Assembly (NCBI GenBank): GCA_033085395.1
Contig: JANQBS010000013.1
Location: 1-64,000 of the forward strand
Length of the DNA stretch: 64,000 nt
Origin: Xanthoparmelia taractica
Lineage: Eukaryota > Ascomycota > Lecanoromycetes > Lecanorales > Parmeliaceae
Reading direction: 5' to 3'
Position 1 is the first letter of the stretch. Every line of letters starts with the position of its first letter. The notes beneath the pieces are model-generated. The model was not told where the DNA came from, ran no database searches, and worked only from the letters and a program-made list of their open reading frames with translations. Of this stretch, positions 44,480-53,849 are shown in pieces. The position numbers were made by a program, and so were the translations under genes.

Positions 44480-45210
44480 GCATGGACGAGTACCATCATA
44501 GAGAGCTATCCTCCCCAAACATCTCAGCCTCGCTGCTAATACTTTATCTGAGGAGACTGAAGTCAAAGATGGCGGAAGAGGAGAGGATGAGGAAATTCAC
44601 TCTATGAAGGAGTGAAATGTTGCATGGAATAGTGGCGTTGGTTGAAGTACTTCAGTTCCATGTATTGGTCTCTAAATAGTGTAGCTGCAATGAAAGAAAT
44701 CTTTTCATCCCATGATCATCTCCAGAAGACTACTCCATAGAGGCTTAAGTGATGTTCTCTGGCAACAGTGTGTACGATTTCTGCTTAGGAAGATCAAGCT
44801 TGACCAGGGGATAATGTGTTTTCAATGAGCCTCCCTGGCTGCCTCGCTTGCAGAACAAGTCTTGGCGCTGCGACGTTACCGATCGTACCAGTGTCTACGG
44901 ATTAGACTCATTCGAGAGATGGCACCATTGTATAGCTATTGCTGCAACTCTGTCTGTAAGCAAAAATTTTTATATGTAGAGATCAATAGCAGAGGGAGTG
45001 ATGGATTGGGTTCCTGCTTGTCATTGCCAAGCCATTTCAGCCTTACCGGGCTATCTTTCAACCACCGTCACGACTCTGCATTGATGAGAGAATCTCAACA
45101 GTATATCAACTTTTCACGACTCTGTGTTTGGGGGATCAAATCTTGTATGCTAAGTCCACTTGGACGTTGTTATATTTTTCCCCACTCATCCGAACCAGTA
45201 GTCGATCGAC
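44480..45210. other. Intergenic region upstream of the Cue3-like gene
   Basis: About 730 bases. A frame from 44862 runs into the next gene in a different reading frame and has no coding character of its own. It probably holds the promoter of the gene at 45211. Confidence 0.5.
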
Positions 45211-47163
45211 ATGGATATACCATGGCTATCTTTTCCACCCGCAAGCCTGAGGCAAAGCATCATGCCAGAAGAGTGGCAGATATGTCTAGATTCCTGGCTT
45301 CTCTTGGCCCAAAATCACCTCCTTATGTCTACGAAAGAATTCTGTCTGAAAGTCACAAAGGATTCCTCTCTCGTTCAATTTCTTGTTTCCTATGCCAAAA
45401 ACTCCGAAGTAACCGATGCAAAGGAGAGTGAGTTGAGAAGAAGATGCTTTCTGCTCTTCCATCGAGTGCTGAACGAAGTGAGACCCGTTCCGGATTCTCT
45501 ATTGGATTGGGCATGTCTTGCAGATTTAAGCCGCATTTATGCAAAGACCAAGGTTTTGTCCCAATTGCTTATCCATGTATGGCGACAAGAAGCCTTGGAC
45601 GAACGGCTTCCGATGCGTAATCATAAATCCCGTTTGGCCATAGAGCTGGAACATGACCCACCAGGCGGCGACCTGGAGGAAGTGCTGGCGTCTGTGGTGG
45701 CTTTATTGAGGGCATGCTATCCTTATGGTCAATTCCTGATGCTCGGATCCGACCTGATTGATGCATTTACAACAGCATATAAGAATGTAAAAACCAAAGA
45801 CACGAAGCACAAAATTACTACAGTAACATACTTCAGTTTAGTGAGCCTCATGGAACCAGATCGACCTCGAATATCTACGCTATTAGATCACTTGTACAGC
45901 CTCAAAGCGTCGGCAGTATCTGACCCGCTGCTTGTCGAGTTGATTGCTTCAACGCCATTGCTGCGAAAGATGGAAGAATTGATCTCTGGCCCGGAAGCTA
46001 CAAGGGCCAAATCCCTCATCAAGTCCCTGAAACCCTTCGGAAATTCACCAGAGGGCAGGCCGAAAAAGCCGGTCAGGAGGAAAATCGACAAAGGCAAACA
46101 GAAAGATCGCGAGCAATACAGCCACGACTCATCGGGCGGTATCCACGTCCACAAACTAAGCCTCCTGGCACAAGTCCAGGATCTCTTCCCAGACCTAGGT
46201 TCAGCATTCATCGTCAAGCTACTCGACGAATACAACGACGACACCGAACAAGTCACCGCCCATCTTCTCGACGACAGTCTCCCGCAACACCTTAACGCAC
46301 TAGACCGAACGGAAAACCTACCCGAGGGCACTCCTCCCCAATCGCACGACCTGGTCCCCCACTTAGCACCGCACCCGACGCCACCGCTCCTGCCGACCCG
46401 ACGCAATATCTACGATGACGACGACTTTGACCGTCTCGCCATCGACCCCTCCAAACTCAGCCTGGGCCGCAAGAACCCCGACCTCACAGCCGACAAACTC
46501 CTCTCCGCCCCGCCCCCTTCAAGCCAAAAAGCCGCAATCCTCTCCGCACTCGCCGCCTTCGACCCCGACGACGACGAGCGCGACGACACGTACGACATCG
46601 CAGACGTCGGTGGCACCGTCGACACCACATACGACGACGACGCCGCCGAGCGCAGGGAGGAGGTGCACGAAGAGGCCTTGTTCAACGCCTACAAGATGAG
46701 CCCCGAGGTCTTCAACCGCGACTCGGAGACGCGGCGGGGCAAGTACCGCGCAGCGCTGAAAAGCGAGACGGGCATGACGGACGAGGCGATCGAGGGGTGG
46801 GGGATCATGAACGGTAGGGATCCGAGAAGACTGCAGAGACTGGAGAGGAAGTATGAGATGGGCGGGGGTGCGGCGAGTCAAACGGAGTTGGGACGATCTT
46901 CTTGGACGGCGGATTCCGGGGCGGAGGGGACGGAGAATAGTGATGTGGGCGGGGATGCTAGGGAAGGGAGAGGTGGAGGTGGGAGAGGGAGAGGGAGAGG
47001 AAGGGGAAGAGATCGTGGTGGTGCGAGCGTGGCGGGGCCATCTGATGATAAAGAGACGCAGGCGGCGAGACAGAGGAAGGATGCGAACAAAGGGTCGCGA
47101 GCTGATCACAACCGGCGGGATCAGCGCGCGAGGAAGATGGCTAGGGGTGGGTTGATGGGATAG
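45211..47163 (+). CDS. CUE-domain protein, Cue3/ASCC2-like RQT subunit
   Basis: A 650-residue single-exon protein. The N-terminus (FPPASLRQSIMPEEWQICLD, then SWLLLAQNHLL) and the helical region to about residue 280 match the ASCC2/Cue3 layout. A CUE domain sits at about 315-360 (LLAQVQDLFPDLGSAFIVKL, LDEYNDDTEQVTAHLLDDSL), a fold that binds ubiquitin. Further on, ALFNAYKMSPEVFNRDSETR is another family block. The tail is Gly/Arg-rich (GGGRGRGRGRGRDRGG) and basic, likely RNA-binding. In yeast, Cue3 works with Slh1 and Rqt4 to split stalled, ubiquitinated ribosomes. The assignment rests on domain order and motifs; yeast Cue3 is of similar length. Confidence 0.82.
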   Translation: MDIPWLSFPPASLRQSIMPEEWQICLDSWLLLAQNHLLMSTKEFCLKVTKDSSLVQFLVSYAKNSEVTDAKESELRRRCFLLFHRVLNEVRPVPDSLLDWACLADLSRIYAKTKVLSQLLIHVWRQEALDERLPMRNHKSRLAIELEHDPPGGDLEEVLASVVALLRACYPYGQFLMLGSDLIDAFTTAYKNVKTKDTKHKITTVTYFSLVSLMEPDRPRISTLLDHLYSLKASAVSDPLLVELIASTPLLRKMEELISGPEATRAKSLIKSLKPFGNSPEGRPKKPVRRKIDKGKQKDREQYSHDSSGGIHVHKLSLLAQVQDLFPDLGSAFIVKLLDEYNDDTEQVTAHLLDDSLPQHLNALDRTENLPEGTPPQSHDLVPHLAPHPTPPLLPTRRNIYDDDDFDRLAIDPSKLSLGRKNPDLTADKLLSAPPPSSQKAAILSALAAFDPDDDERDDTYDIADVGGTVDTTYDDDAAERREEVHEEALFNAYKMSPEVFNRDSETRRGKYRAALKSETGMTDEAIEGWGIMNGRDPRRLQRLERKYEMGGGAASQTELGRSSWTADSGAEGTENSDVGGDAREGRGGGGRGRGRGRGRDRGGASVAGPSDDKETQAARQRKDANKGSRADHNRRDQRARKMARGGLMG

Positions 47164-47386
47164 GAACCGCCGTCCGAAAAGGACCGAGAGCTCATTGCGC
47201 CGTACGTTCTCCATCGAAGCGTTGGAAAAGCCAACTCGTCACATATTTCAAGGGAAAGTACCCATAAAAAATAGCATTTTCAGAAACCTTGGTAGACGGA
47301 CCAATCCCATTCGGTCTACTATACATCTACATCCATCCCACCCATCCCCTCACCTCACCGCCTCACAACACCATTCGGATCCATCC

Positions 47387-48867
47387 TCACTTACTCGCAA
47401 CAGCACAAGCCCCCATATCAATCTTCTTCGCAGGCCCCGTAGGCGAAATGTCGAAATCGAAGATATCCATCGGAAGCCCCAGCGTCATGCAAGCATTCGG
47501 AATATCCACCAACCCGCCCACATGGCCCTGAATCGGCGCGCAGCTCAACATCAGATAGACCTGGTAATCAGAATAGCCTACCAAAAAGTCAGCGTCCGTT
47601 ATTCTATTTCCCCCTCACCCCCCCAATACGCCGTATAAGCAGGTAGGCAGACTCACCGTAACGTCTCAGATACTCGATACACCTCAACGTCGCCTGTCTG
47701 TACGCGACGGTAGCATCCATATAACGTTGCACACCCTTCTCATCGACGCTGAATCCCTCAAAGGTCAAATACCTGCTTGGTCCATAATGAGGTTCCACGG
47801 GTCCTGGCAGGAAAAGCGGACTCTTCATGTCCAAATCCTTCATGCCACTCTTCATCACGGACAACTTCATCGTAATGATGCCAGCCATCTCAATCGCGCC
47901 GCAGAACGAAATCTCCCCATCGCCTTGCGAAAAGTGCAGGTCGCCCACGCTGAACTTGGCGCCAGGAACGTGGATTGGGAGGAAGACTTTGCTACCTCGG
48001 CTCAAGTTCTTGATATCGCAGTTGCCGCCATGCTCTGGGCGGCCGGGTATAGTCCGTGCGCCCTCTTTGCCTACCTTTTCTTTTAGCTCGCCGGATGCGG
48101 AGCCGGCGTGGACATTTTGAGGCTGAGGCGGTTGAGCGACGATGCGCTTGAGTTCGGTTGTGCTGATGAGGTGGGCTTCGCGACGGTTCCACTCGGCCAG
48201 GATCTCGGCGGAGGGAGCACAGCCTAGGATGCCGGGATGTATGAGACCGGGGAATCTTAGATGAGGGATATGACGGGAGGAGCAGAAGATGCCTTCGAAA
48301 TCCCAGATTGCCTTAGCGCTGAATCAGAAAGTGAAGTCAGTGGTTGAGCGCGACAGGATAGATCTTGGTCTGGGAGACCTACGCGTTAGGGTAGATTTCG
48401 TCAAGGAAGCCCCCGCCGTTGTCTTTGTCAAATACACCCGTAAAGCCCCAGGGCTGCTCTTGGAATGGCTGCACGTCTTCGATCTCGACCACAAGGACGT
48501 CTCCAGGTTGGGCGCCTTCCACCTCAAAGGGACCAGACAAGTAGTGTATCTTGGTGAGGTCGATGTTCTTCATATCGTCCGCGCTGTCATTGTTGCCAAT
48601 CTGTCCTCCCGTCCAATCTACGCACTCTACCTTAAAAACTTCTCCATCTTTGACTTTAGCCGCAAAGGGAACTGCAGGAGACGTCAATAGCAGTTGGGAA
48701 GGATCGTGGAAGGGAACTCGTGCCATCTGGATGCCATCTATTCTGATTAGGGTCAGCGTATGCTTGATAAATCTTAGAGCATTCCAACGAACATGAAGTA
48801 CGGACTGCTGATCCGCTGGCTTCTTCAGGTCAACCTTGACGGCAGTCCGTATCTCCGTGAGACCCAT
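47387..48867 (-). CDS. Formamidase (FmdA/AmdA acetamidase-formamidase family)
   Basis: Five exons (48867-48793, 48742-48724, 48671-48383, 48318-47657, 47577-47387) give 411 residues, the family's usual length. The 19-nt second exon supplies NRWHPD of the conserved LHNRWHPD block. It is followed by an intron with a GC donor (48723-48672, GCACGA...GCAG). Further blocks: FKVECVDWTGGQIGNNDSAD, HYLSGPFEVEGAQPGD, KAIWDFEGIFCSSRHIP, FPGLIHPGILG, EHGGNCDIKNLSRGSKVFLP and LHFSQGDGEISFCGAIE. The enzyme hydrolyses formamide to formate and ammonia, a nitrogen-scavenging function regulated in Aspergillus by nitrogen supply. An upstream in-frame Met (48939) exists, but family alignment favours MGLTEIRTAVKVDL. 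Cytosolic. Confidence 0.92.
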
Positions 48868-49380
48868 GTTGTTTGCAGGAACAGACCCGATACGAGATTC
48901 TTTCTGTTCAGGACTTTGAACTGAGAATAAGGTGGTCAATTGCAGGTCTGGCTTTTATAGGAACGGAGACTGCGAGTATGGATATGGCGGCGGGGCAATG
49001 GAAGTCAATTGACTAGAGTATGACCCCGCGAATCAAGGGATCTGGGCCAAGCTCCGCATTTCGATCTGCAAGATAGTCAAAGCATGCGATTTCTGGATGC
49101 TGATAAGCATCATATGCCGCTTATCGATAGGAACTCGACTAAGCCAATTAGGGGTATGTGGAAGCCTCTGAGCTTCCTAAAGAGATCGCGATTCAGTTGA
49201 CTAGTGCATGCATCTTGATATATCAGTATGTGTGCAAATGAGACATGGAGTTCCTGCTGAAAGTGCGGCTAGAGGGATGCTTGTGACGGTAGAGTTCCAG
49301 TGCAGTTGTGGATCTCACTTGAATTGCAAATACTGTCTGAATCCTTGTATTGGGTGTGTATGCGAACTCTGTCTCAAAAG
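48868..49380. promoter_or_regulatory. Formamidase upstream region
   Basis: About 510 bases upstream of the formamidase and downstream of the UsgS-like gene. It contains GATA/TATC words, including CTTATCGATAG near 49120, of the kind bound by AreA-type nitrogen regulators. Such short words are frequent by chance, so this is only suggestive. Confidence 0.35.
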
Positions 49381-50702
49381 CTATGAGAACTTCTTGCCAG
49401 GAGAATCAAACGTCTCAATGGGTCTCGTCCCCACCGTATCAGCGTTGTTCGCGTCCAGATTATGCAACGGTAGCTCCAGGAACTTCTGCTTATTCTTCCA
49501 CTTGACCTGACTTTCCGCAAAATTCTCGCTGTACGCCGGAGGCGGTGGAGGATCTGTAATCTTGGTGATCAGGTATGCTGTCGATGCTTCTGCAATGCCG
49601 TAGATCAAGACCCCCAGGAGCGGTATCTTAAGGAAAATATAGAAGCCAACGCCGAATCCAAATAGTACACCCTCGCGGTCGTGGAACCAATGCTTCTTTT
49701 GCTCCTTCGTGAATCGGATTCGGGAGAAGTAGGGTTCGAGCTAATAAAAGCGTCAGTGAATCAATTTGCTGCGAGAACGTGAAGGCTTTCGGTGTTTGAA
49801 AACGCACCAGCTCTCTCATCAAGCTTCTCGACGAGAAATAGCTCTGCAAGAACACAATGAGGTACCTCCTAGGCAAGAAAATACTACTGCCGAATATGAC
49901 CGTAGCAGGAATGGGCCCCACAGCATTATTGAAGGTGTAGAAGCTGGCCGCTGGAAGAACAAATCGTCCAACGATGGGCAGATACGACAGTGCATATATC
50001 GCGAGTGAAATACCAGCTCTTCGTCCGAACCGCATAAGAAAAGCTAAAGCGGCGTCCATTGGAGCTCTATGCTTGCTTGTATCGCCATGTGCCGAGTACA
50101 TCCGCAGTTCTGCAAAGTATGTCGCGCGTAGCGTTTTGGGATCCTCTGACTTGTGCTTTGCGTAGTATGTCTGGTCGACCCATTGCAGCGAGTCCATGAA
50201 CCTGCATTAGTCAGCACTGAGCCAGCGGCAGTAATCGAAATGAGGAATCCTCACATGTGGTCCAAAGTTGGCGTGATATACCGCATCAAGCTCATGAGAA
50301 AGAACGGTATCTGCAAGACGGAGTTCGCCAGAAAGTCCATCCCACCGACTAACTTGTCATCCCACGTCACGCTGTCGAAGTTGACGAAGAAGCCGAGCGC
50401 CCATAGTGATACCTTGACCGTGACTATCTGCGGAAGAAATTGCCAATCAGTACCACTTCCGAGTACGGGCCTATAGACAACCCACAGGAACTGCAACAAG
50501 AATTCTGATGGCGATGCCGGCACAGACAGCGATTGCTGCCTGTCTGTAGTGCTCATATTTGAATAGGCCAGGGTTTTGTAGAGCGCGATATGCTGGTATC
50601 TCTTTCAGCCTTCAACGCTGATTTGGGATTATTGGGTTGCTAACCCCCGACTACCGTCAACTGAGCCCCACGGAGGATAGCATTGGGGTCGAAATTTGAC
50701 AT
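49381..50702 (-). CDS. Multi-pass membrane protein, UsgS-like
   Basis: Five exons (50702-50645, 50592-50486, 50427-50255, 50201-49808, 49740-49381) give 363 residues with frame closed. The protein begins MSNFDPNAILRGAQLTVVG, then AYRALQNPGLFKYEHYRQA. Hydrophobic helices include QAAIAVCAGIAIRILVAVPI, VSLWALGFFVNF, FLANSVLQIPFFLMSLM, GISLAIYALSYLPIVGRFVL and EGVLFGFGVGFYIFLKIPLL. Conserved words such as TWDDKLVGG, TPTLDHMFMDSLQWVD, LPRRYLIVFLQSYFSSRSL and IYGIAEASTAYLITKITDPP match my recollection of the fungal transmembrane protein UsgS family. Its molecular function is not established; the localisation is membrane by sequence. Removal of four short GT-AG introns is needed for the family blocks to line up. 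Confidence 0.82.
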
Positions 50703-51049
50703 TGAGAGTATCAATGATCGTTGTAAGAGCACATGCAGATTGAAAGGACCACCAGACCGAAGTTGTTTGCTTGGCACCTTGGGTGGTCTAATTCATACGC
50801 TAGCGCGGAAATGTTACGGCCACTGGGAGCATATTTTTGCTAGCTACACTGATTGCTAAAGAGGATGCGAGCTTTGCTAGTGACTTATGGTATTCATGTC
50901 CAAAGGCTCCTGAGTGATACCGCGTAAATAATCTCACTCAATAATACCAAATTTCACGACCTTTGCTGCTGGTCAATTCCCTTAGAAGCATGCCGATATT
51001 ACATACAATTCTTGGAACAAGGTGTTTTGACCTGAACAAAGTATATGTT
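50703..51049. other. Intergenic region
   Basis: About 350 bases between the UsgS-like start and the end of the esterase gene on the same strand. It should hold the UsgS-like promoter. No gene. Confidence 0.5.
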
Positions 51050-52317
51050 TCAAGCGGAAAGGATTTTAGCGATTTGAGAGCCCATGAAATTATGTATTGG
51101 ATAGGTTGGGTGAAGGCTATTCAGCCAAAAGTACTGACTGACAGCCATACTGCAGGATGGCTCGAAAGATGTGGAGGATGAAGTGCCACTGAAGAACTCG
51201 TCAGCTTCGTAGCAGGCTTCCACGGTGTAGCTAGAATGGAGCTTACTTCTCGTAAGTCTTGCAGTAATTCGTTGTATTCTGGTATCCTGCTGTCTCTCCA
51301 AATTGTGACGGGTCGTCCAGAACAGTGGTGAAGAGGAAGTTCGTGTCGAATGTGAACAACGTTGTATCAGCATGGCGTAGAGCCAGATTGTAAACCAGAG
51401 CACCAAGCCGAAAATTGAATGCGCCGATAAAGCTGGCCTCGGCAGATTGATCGATAGTGTTCATCTCGAGCGTTCCAGGTGAACGATCGATGGGAGGGAC
51501 ATTCATGAAAAGGAAGTTGCGCGCTCCGGCAGCGTACAGCTAATGTCGACCTCAGCTTACAATTCTCATGATAACAAGAGAGACAAACCTGGTCAACGAG
51601 GCCTTCATATGCCTTAACGAGCTCGTAGTTCACAGAGTCATTATGTGACGCAAAAGGAGCGAAAGAATTAGTCACATCGTTGATACCGAAGAACACAGTG
51701 AACAAGCTATTGGATGCAGTCCAGGGGACTTTGCTGTTGTTGACGTAGGTGGGCAGAAACTCATGTTCAACCTGGTCTTTGAAGCTCTGCACAGTAGGTC
51801 CAAAGCCCGACATCACGATAGAGTCGTCAATGGTGGCTCCACCGTAGGCTAAACTGTAGGCCTGGATGTAACTCTCATTATAAGTGGTTGTCAGGAAGTC
51901 AATGTAGTTGGGGCCATCGCAGGAGGTAAAGCCAGGATACGAAGGATTGCCCAAGGGGTCGCTAGGACTAGGTTGTTTCCCTGAGATGTTGAAGCCGGTG
52001 CTGGTGTAAGAGTCACCGCTGTTATGACGTTAGGTTGTTATGGCTTGGGCCTCCTTGGATGGGACGTACAATGCAAAAAGATAGCTTATGTTCTTCCAGC
52101 TCGTCCAGTAGTTTGTGTATTGTCGACGGACAAGCGGAGCATATTCGAAGTTCCAGTGAGCTCGCAACACCGGTGTTGCATGCAGCCAGTAGTCTGGTCT
52201 GTTTTTGAAATCCCCAGAAACAGGGTGACAATAGGGCTGCGACTCAATCGTGGATTGGCCGAAGACCTGTAAGGCAAGAGCCAGGAGAACTAGAACGAAT
52301 GACATGAGAAAACTCAT
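51050..52317 (-). CDS. Secreted GDSL/SGNH esterase (CE16-like)
   Basis: Four exons (52317-52070, 52018-51589, 51539-51247, 51188-51050) give 369 residues. The signal peptide is MSFLMSFVLVLLALALQVFG. Intron 1 removal creates the nucleophile block AFGDSYTSTGF. Other SGNH positions: AYGGATIDDS (Gly), FTVFFGINDV (Asn) and YFWLNSLHPTYPIHN (His). Intron 3 (58 bp, GTAAGC...TTCAG) joins NYCKTYE to NGTSSSTSFEPSC. The order fits carbohydrate esterase family 16 acetylesterases, which remove acetyl groups from hemicellulose-derived oligosaccharides outside the cell. The N-terminal 70 residues are longer than usual before the GDS block. An in-frame Met at 52419 lies further upstream but would bury the signal peptide. 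Confidence 0.87.
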
Positions 52318-52911
52318 AATGAAAGGCAGATGCAAAATGAACGTGAAGGCAGGTGTGTATGCTGCCACGTGTAGGCTTGATATCGTGCAGAGAGAGTGTG
52401 GTATTTGGCAAAAGGACAAGAGGAATGAAAAGCGTATGCATCCCTCGTAGCTAATGGGCTCTTCCCCTCTAGCTTTTAGCTCCTTCCCTTAAGTAGATAC
52501 ATTAAGAAATGTCTTCTGAAGAAGAAACAGCGACGGCAGGAATCATCTCAGAGAGGGAGATAATCACGCTTGGACCGCATGAAATAATGATAATTCCACA
52601 AAGCTCGTGTGACAAAGTGGTGAAAACCCCACTGCTAAACATAATGAATATCTACCACAGCGTGACTCGTGGAACGATCTGAAAATCTTTTCTACCAGCA
52701 TCCGCATAGATTCTATATCTCTTCACCCCTATGGCCGATGCACATGCCGCCAGAGCCGTATGGTAATTGATCATTGTTTTGGCTATGGTTGAAAAGAGGC
52801 AAGTTGAAGTCTGAGTAAGTTTGGAACAAATATTATAAATATTATAACATACCACTAGTGTAATATTTGTATCATACATCAGCAAATCGCAAAACACTGT
52901 CTTGCGCAGGC
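52318..52911. promoter_or_regulatory. Divergent intergenic region, esterase / srp14
   Basis: Just under 600 bases between two genes read outward; both promoters should lie here. No further gene or named element recognised. Confidence 0.45.
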
Positions 52912-53465
52912 ATGGCTTCTGGACATCTAACTATTGACGAGGTACCTTCAGTATCTACCCTATATGTGTCAATGCTTTGCTAACAGCCCAGTTCCTAACC
53001 CGCCTGACCTCCCTTTTCGAATCACGCCGTGTCGCCGCCCATGGCTCCGTCTTCCTTACCCAAAAACGCCGTATGCCTACAATATCCTCCTCGATCTCCT
53101 TTCTCCATTTCCCCCACTGACATCTTATCCAAGTGTCACCGCCGGAGCTCCCATCTAAGGCTACCGACATACCCTTACCACCCTCCTCACCTTTCCCCGA
53201 CCTACACCCCCCGCATCCTCTTCCGGTCCTAATACGAGCAACAAACGGTAAATCGAAGGAGAAGAAGAAAGACAAGATCAAAATCAGTACCGTAGTACAG
53301 GCAGATGAGTTGGAAGAGTTTTTCGTAAAGTATGCGGAGATCTGGAAGGCAGGGATGAGCGGACTGAAGAAGAGAGATCGGAGTGGAAGAAAGAAAGGGA
53401 AGGCCAAGAAGAAAGGTGCGGTTCCAGGTGAGGGACAGAAGGCGAAGGAGGAAAAGAGGGGTTGA
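52912..53465 (+). CDS. srp14: Signal recognition particle subunit SRP14
   Basis: Three exons (52912-52941, 52992-53070, 53134-53465) give 146 residues. Exon 1 encodes only MASGHLTIDE. Intron 1 ends in CCCAG (branch GCTAAC) and leads into FLTRLTSLFESRRVAAHGS. Intron 2 (63 bp, GTATGC...CAAG) joins VFLTQKR to LSPPELPS. The core FPDLHPPHPLPVLIRATNG, KIKISTVVQADELEEFFVKY and WKAGMSGLKKRDR match SRP14, followed by a Lys-rich tail (KKGKAKKKG). SRP14 pairs with SRP9-type partners on the Alu domain of SRP RNA and slows translation while the ribosome is brought to the ER. The Pro-rich insert between the first strands is common in fungi. Confidence 0.9.
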
Positions 53466-53849
53466 GAAGCAAGATCACGCTCTATATGGTCTATTTCTAG
53501 CCAACAGGCGAGAATTCAGTTCCGAAGCGAAGGATGGCCCGCACGAGAACAAGAGCCCACAAGTCAGGAGTGCTGGAGTGCTTAGGCCCTTGAGAGGACA
53601 CGGGGATACAGGAGGTACAGTGCATATTCCAGCAGCTCAAGCTCAATGGAACGAAGAGTGGCATAGATGATGCTTGATAGATCAAAGTCATTGAATACTG
53701 GTCTGAGATATTGATTATGTACACGTTGCATACCCTCCCACGCGAGATCCCGCTGCTGTTATCCTCCCAAACACCACTCGCTTCATAATGTATTTAGACT
53801 AAGGCTAAACACCATAACCAACGCCAGTTCAAACGAGAGGGGTTTATCC
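53466..53849. other. Intergenic, convergent 3' regions
   Basis: About 380 bases between the SRP14 and SMC4 stops. An overlapping frame in 53383-53670 is a shadow of the Lys-rich SRP14 tail. No gene supported. Confidence 0.5.

Noticed and set aside
46519..47214. 231-codon minus-strand frame opposite the Cue3-like gene
   Set aside because: Shadow of the GC-rich coding strand; the plus-strand protein has clear domains.
51050..51246. A 16-base intron after the GTAAGC donor of the esterase
   Set aside because: Far too short to splice; the TTCAG acceptor 58 bases from the donor with a GCTGAC branch site restores the family sequence.
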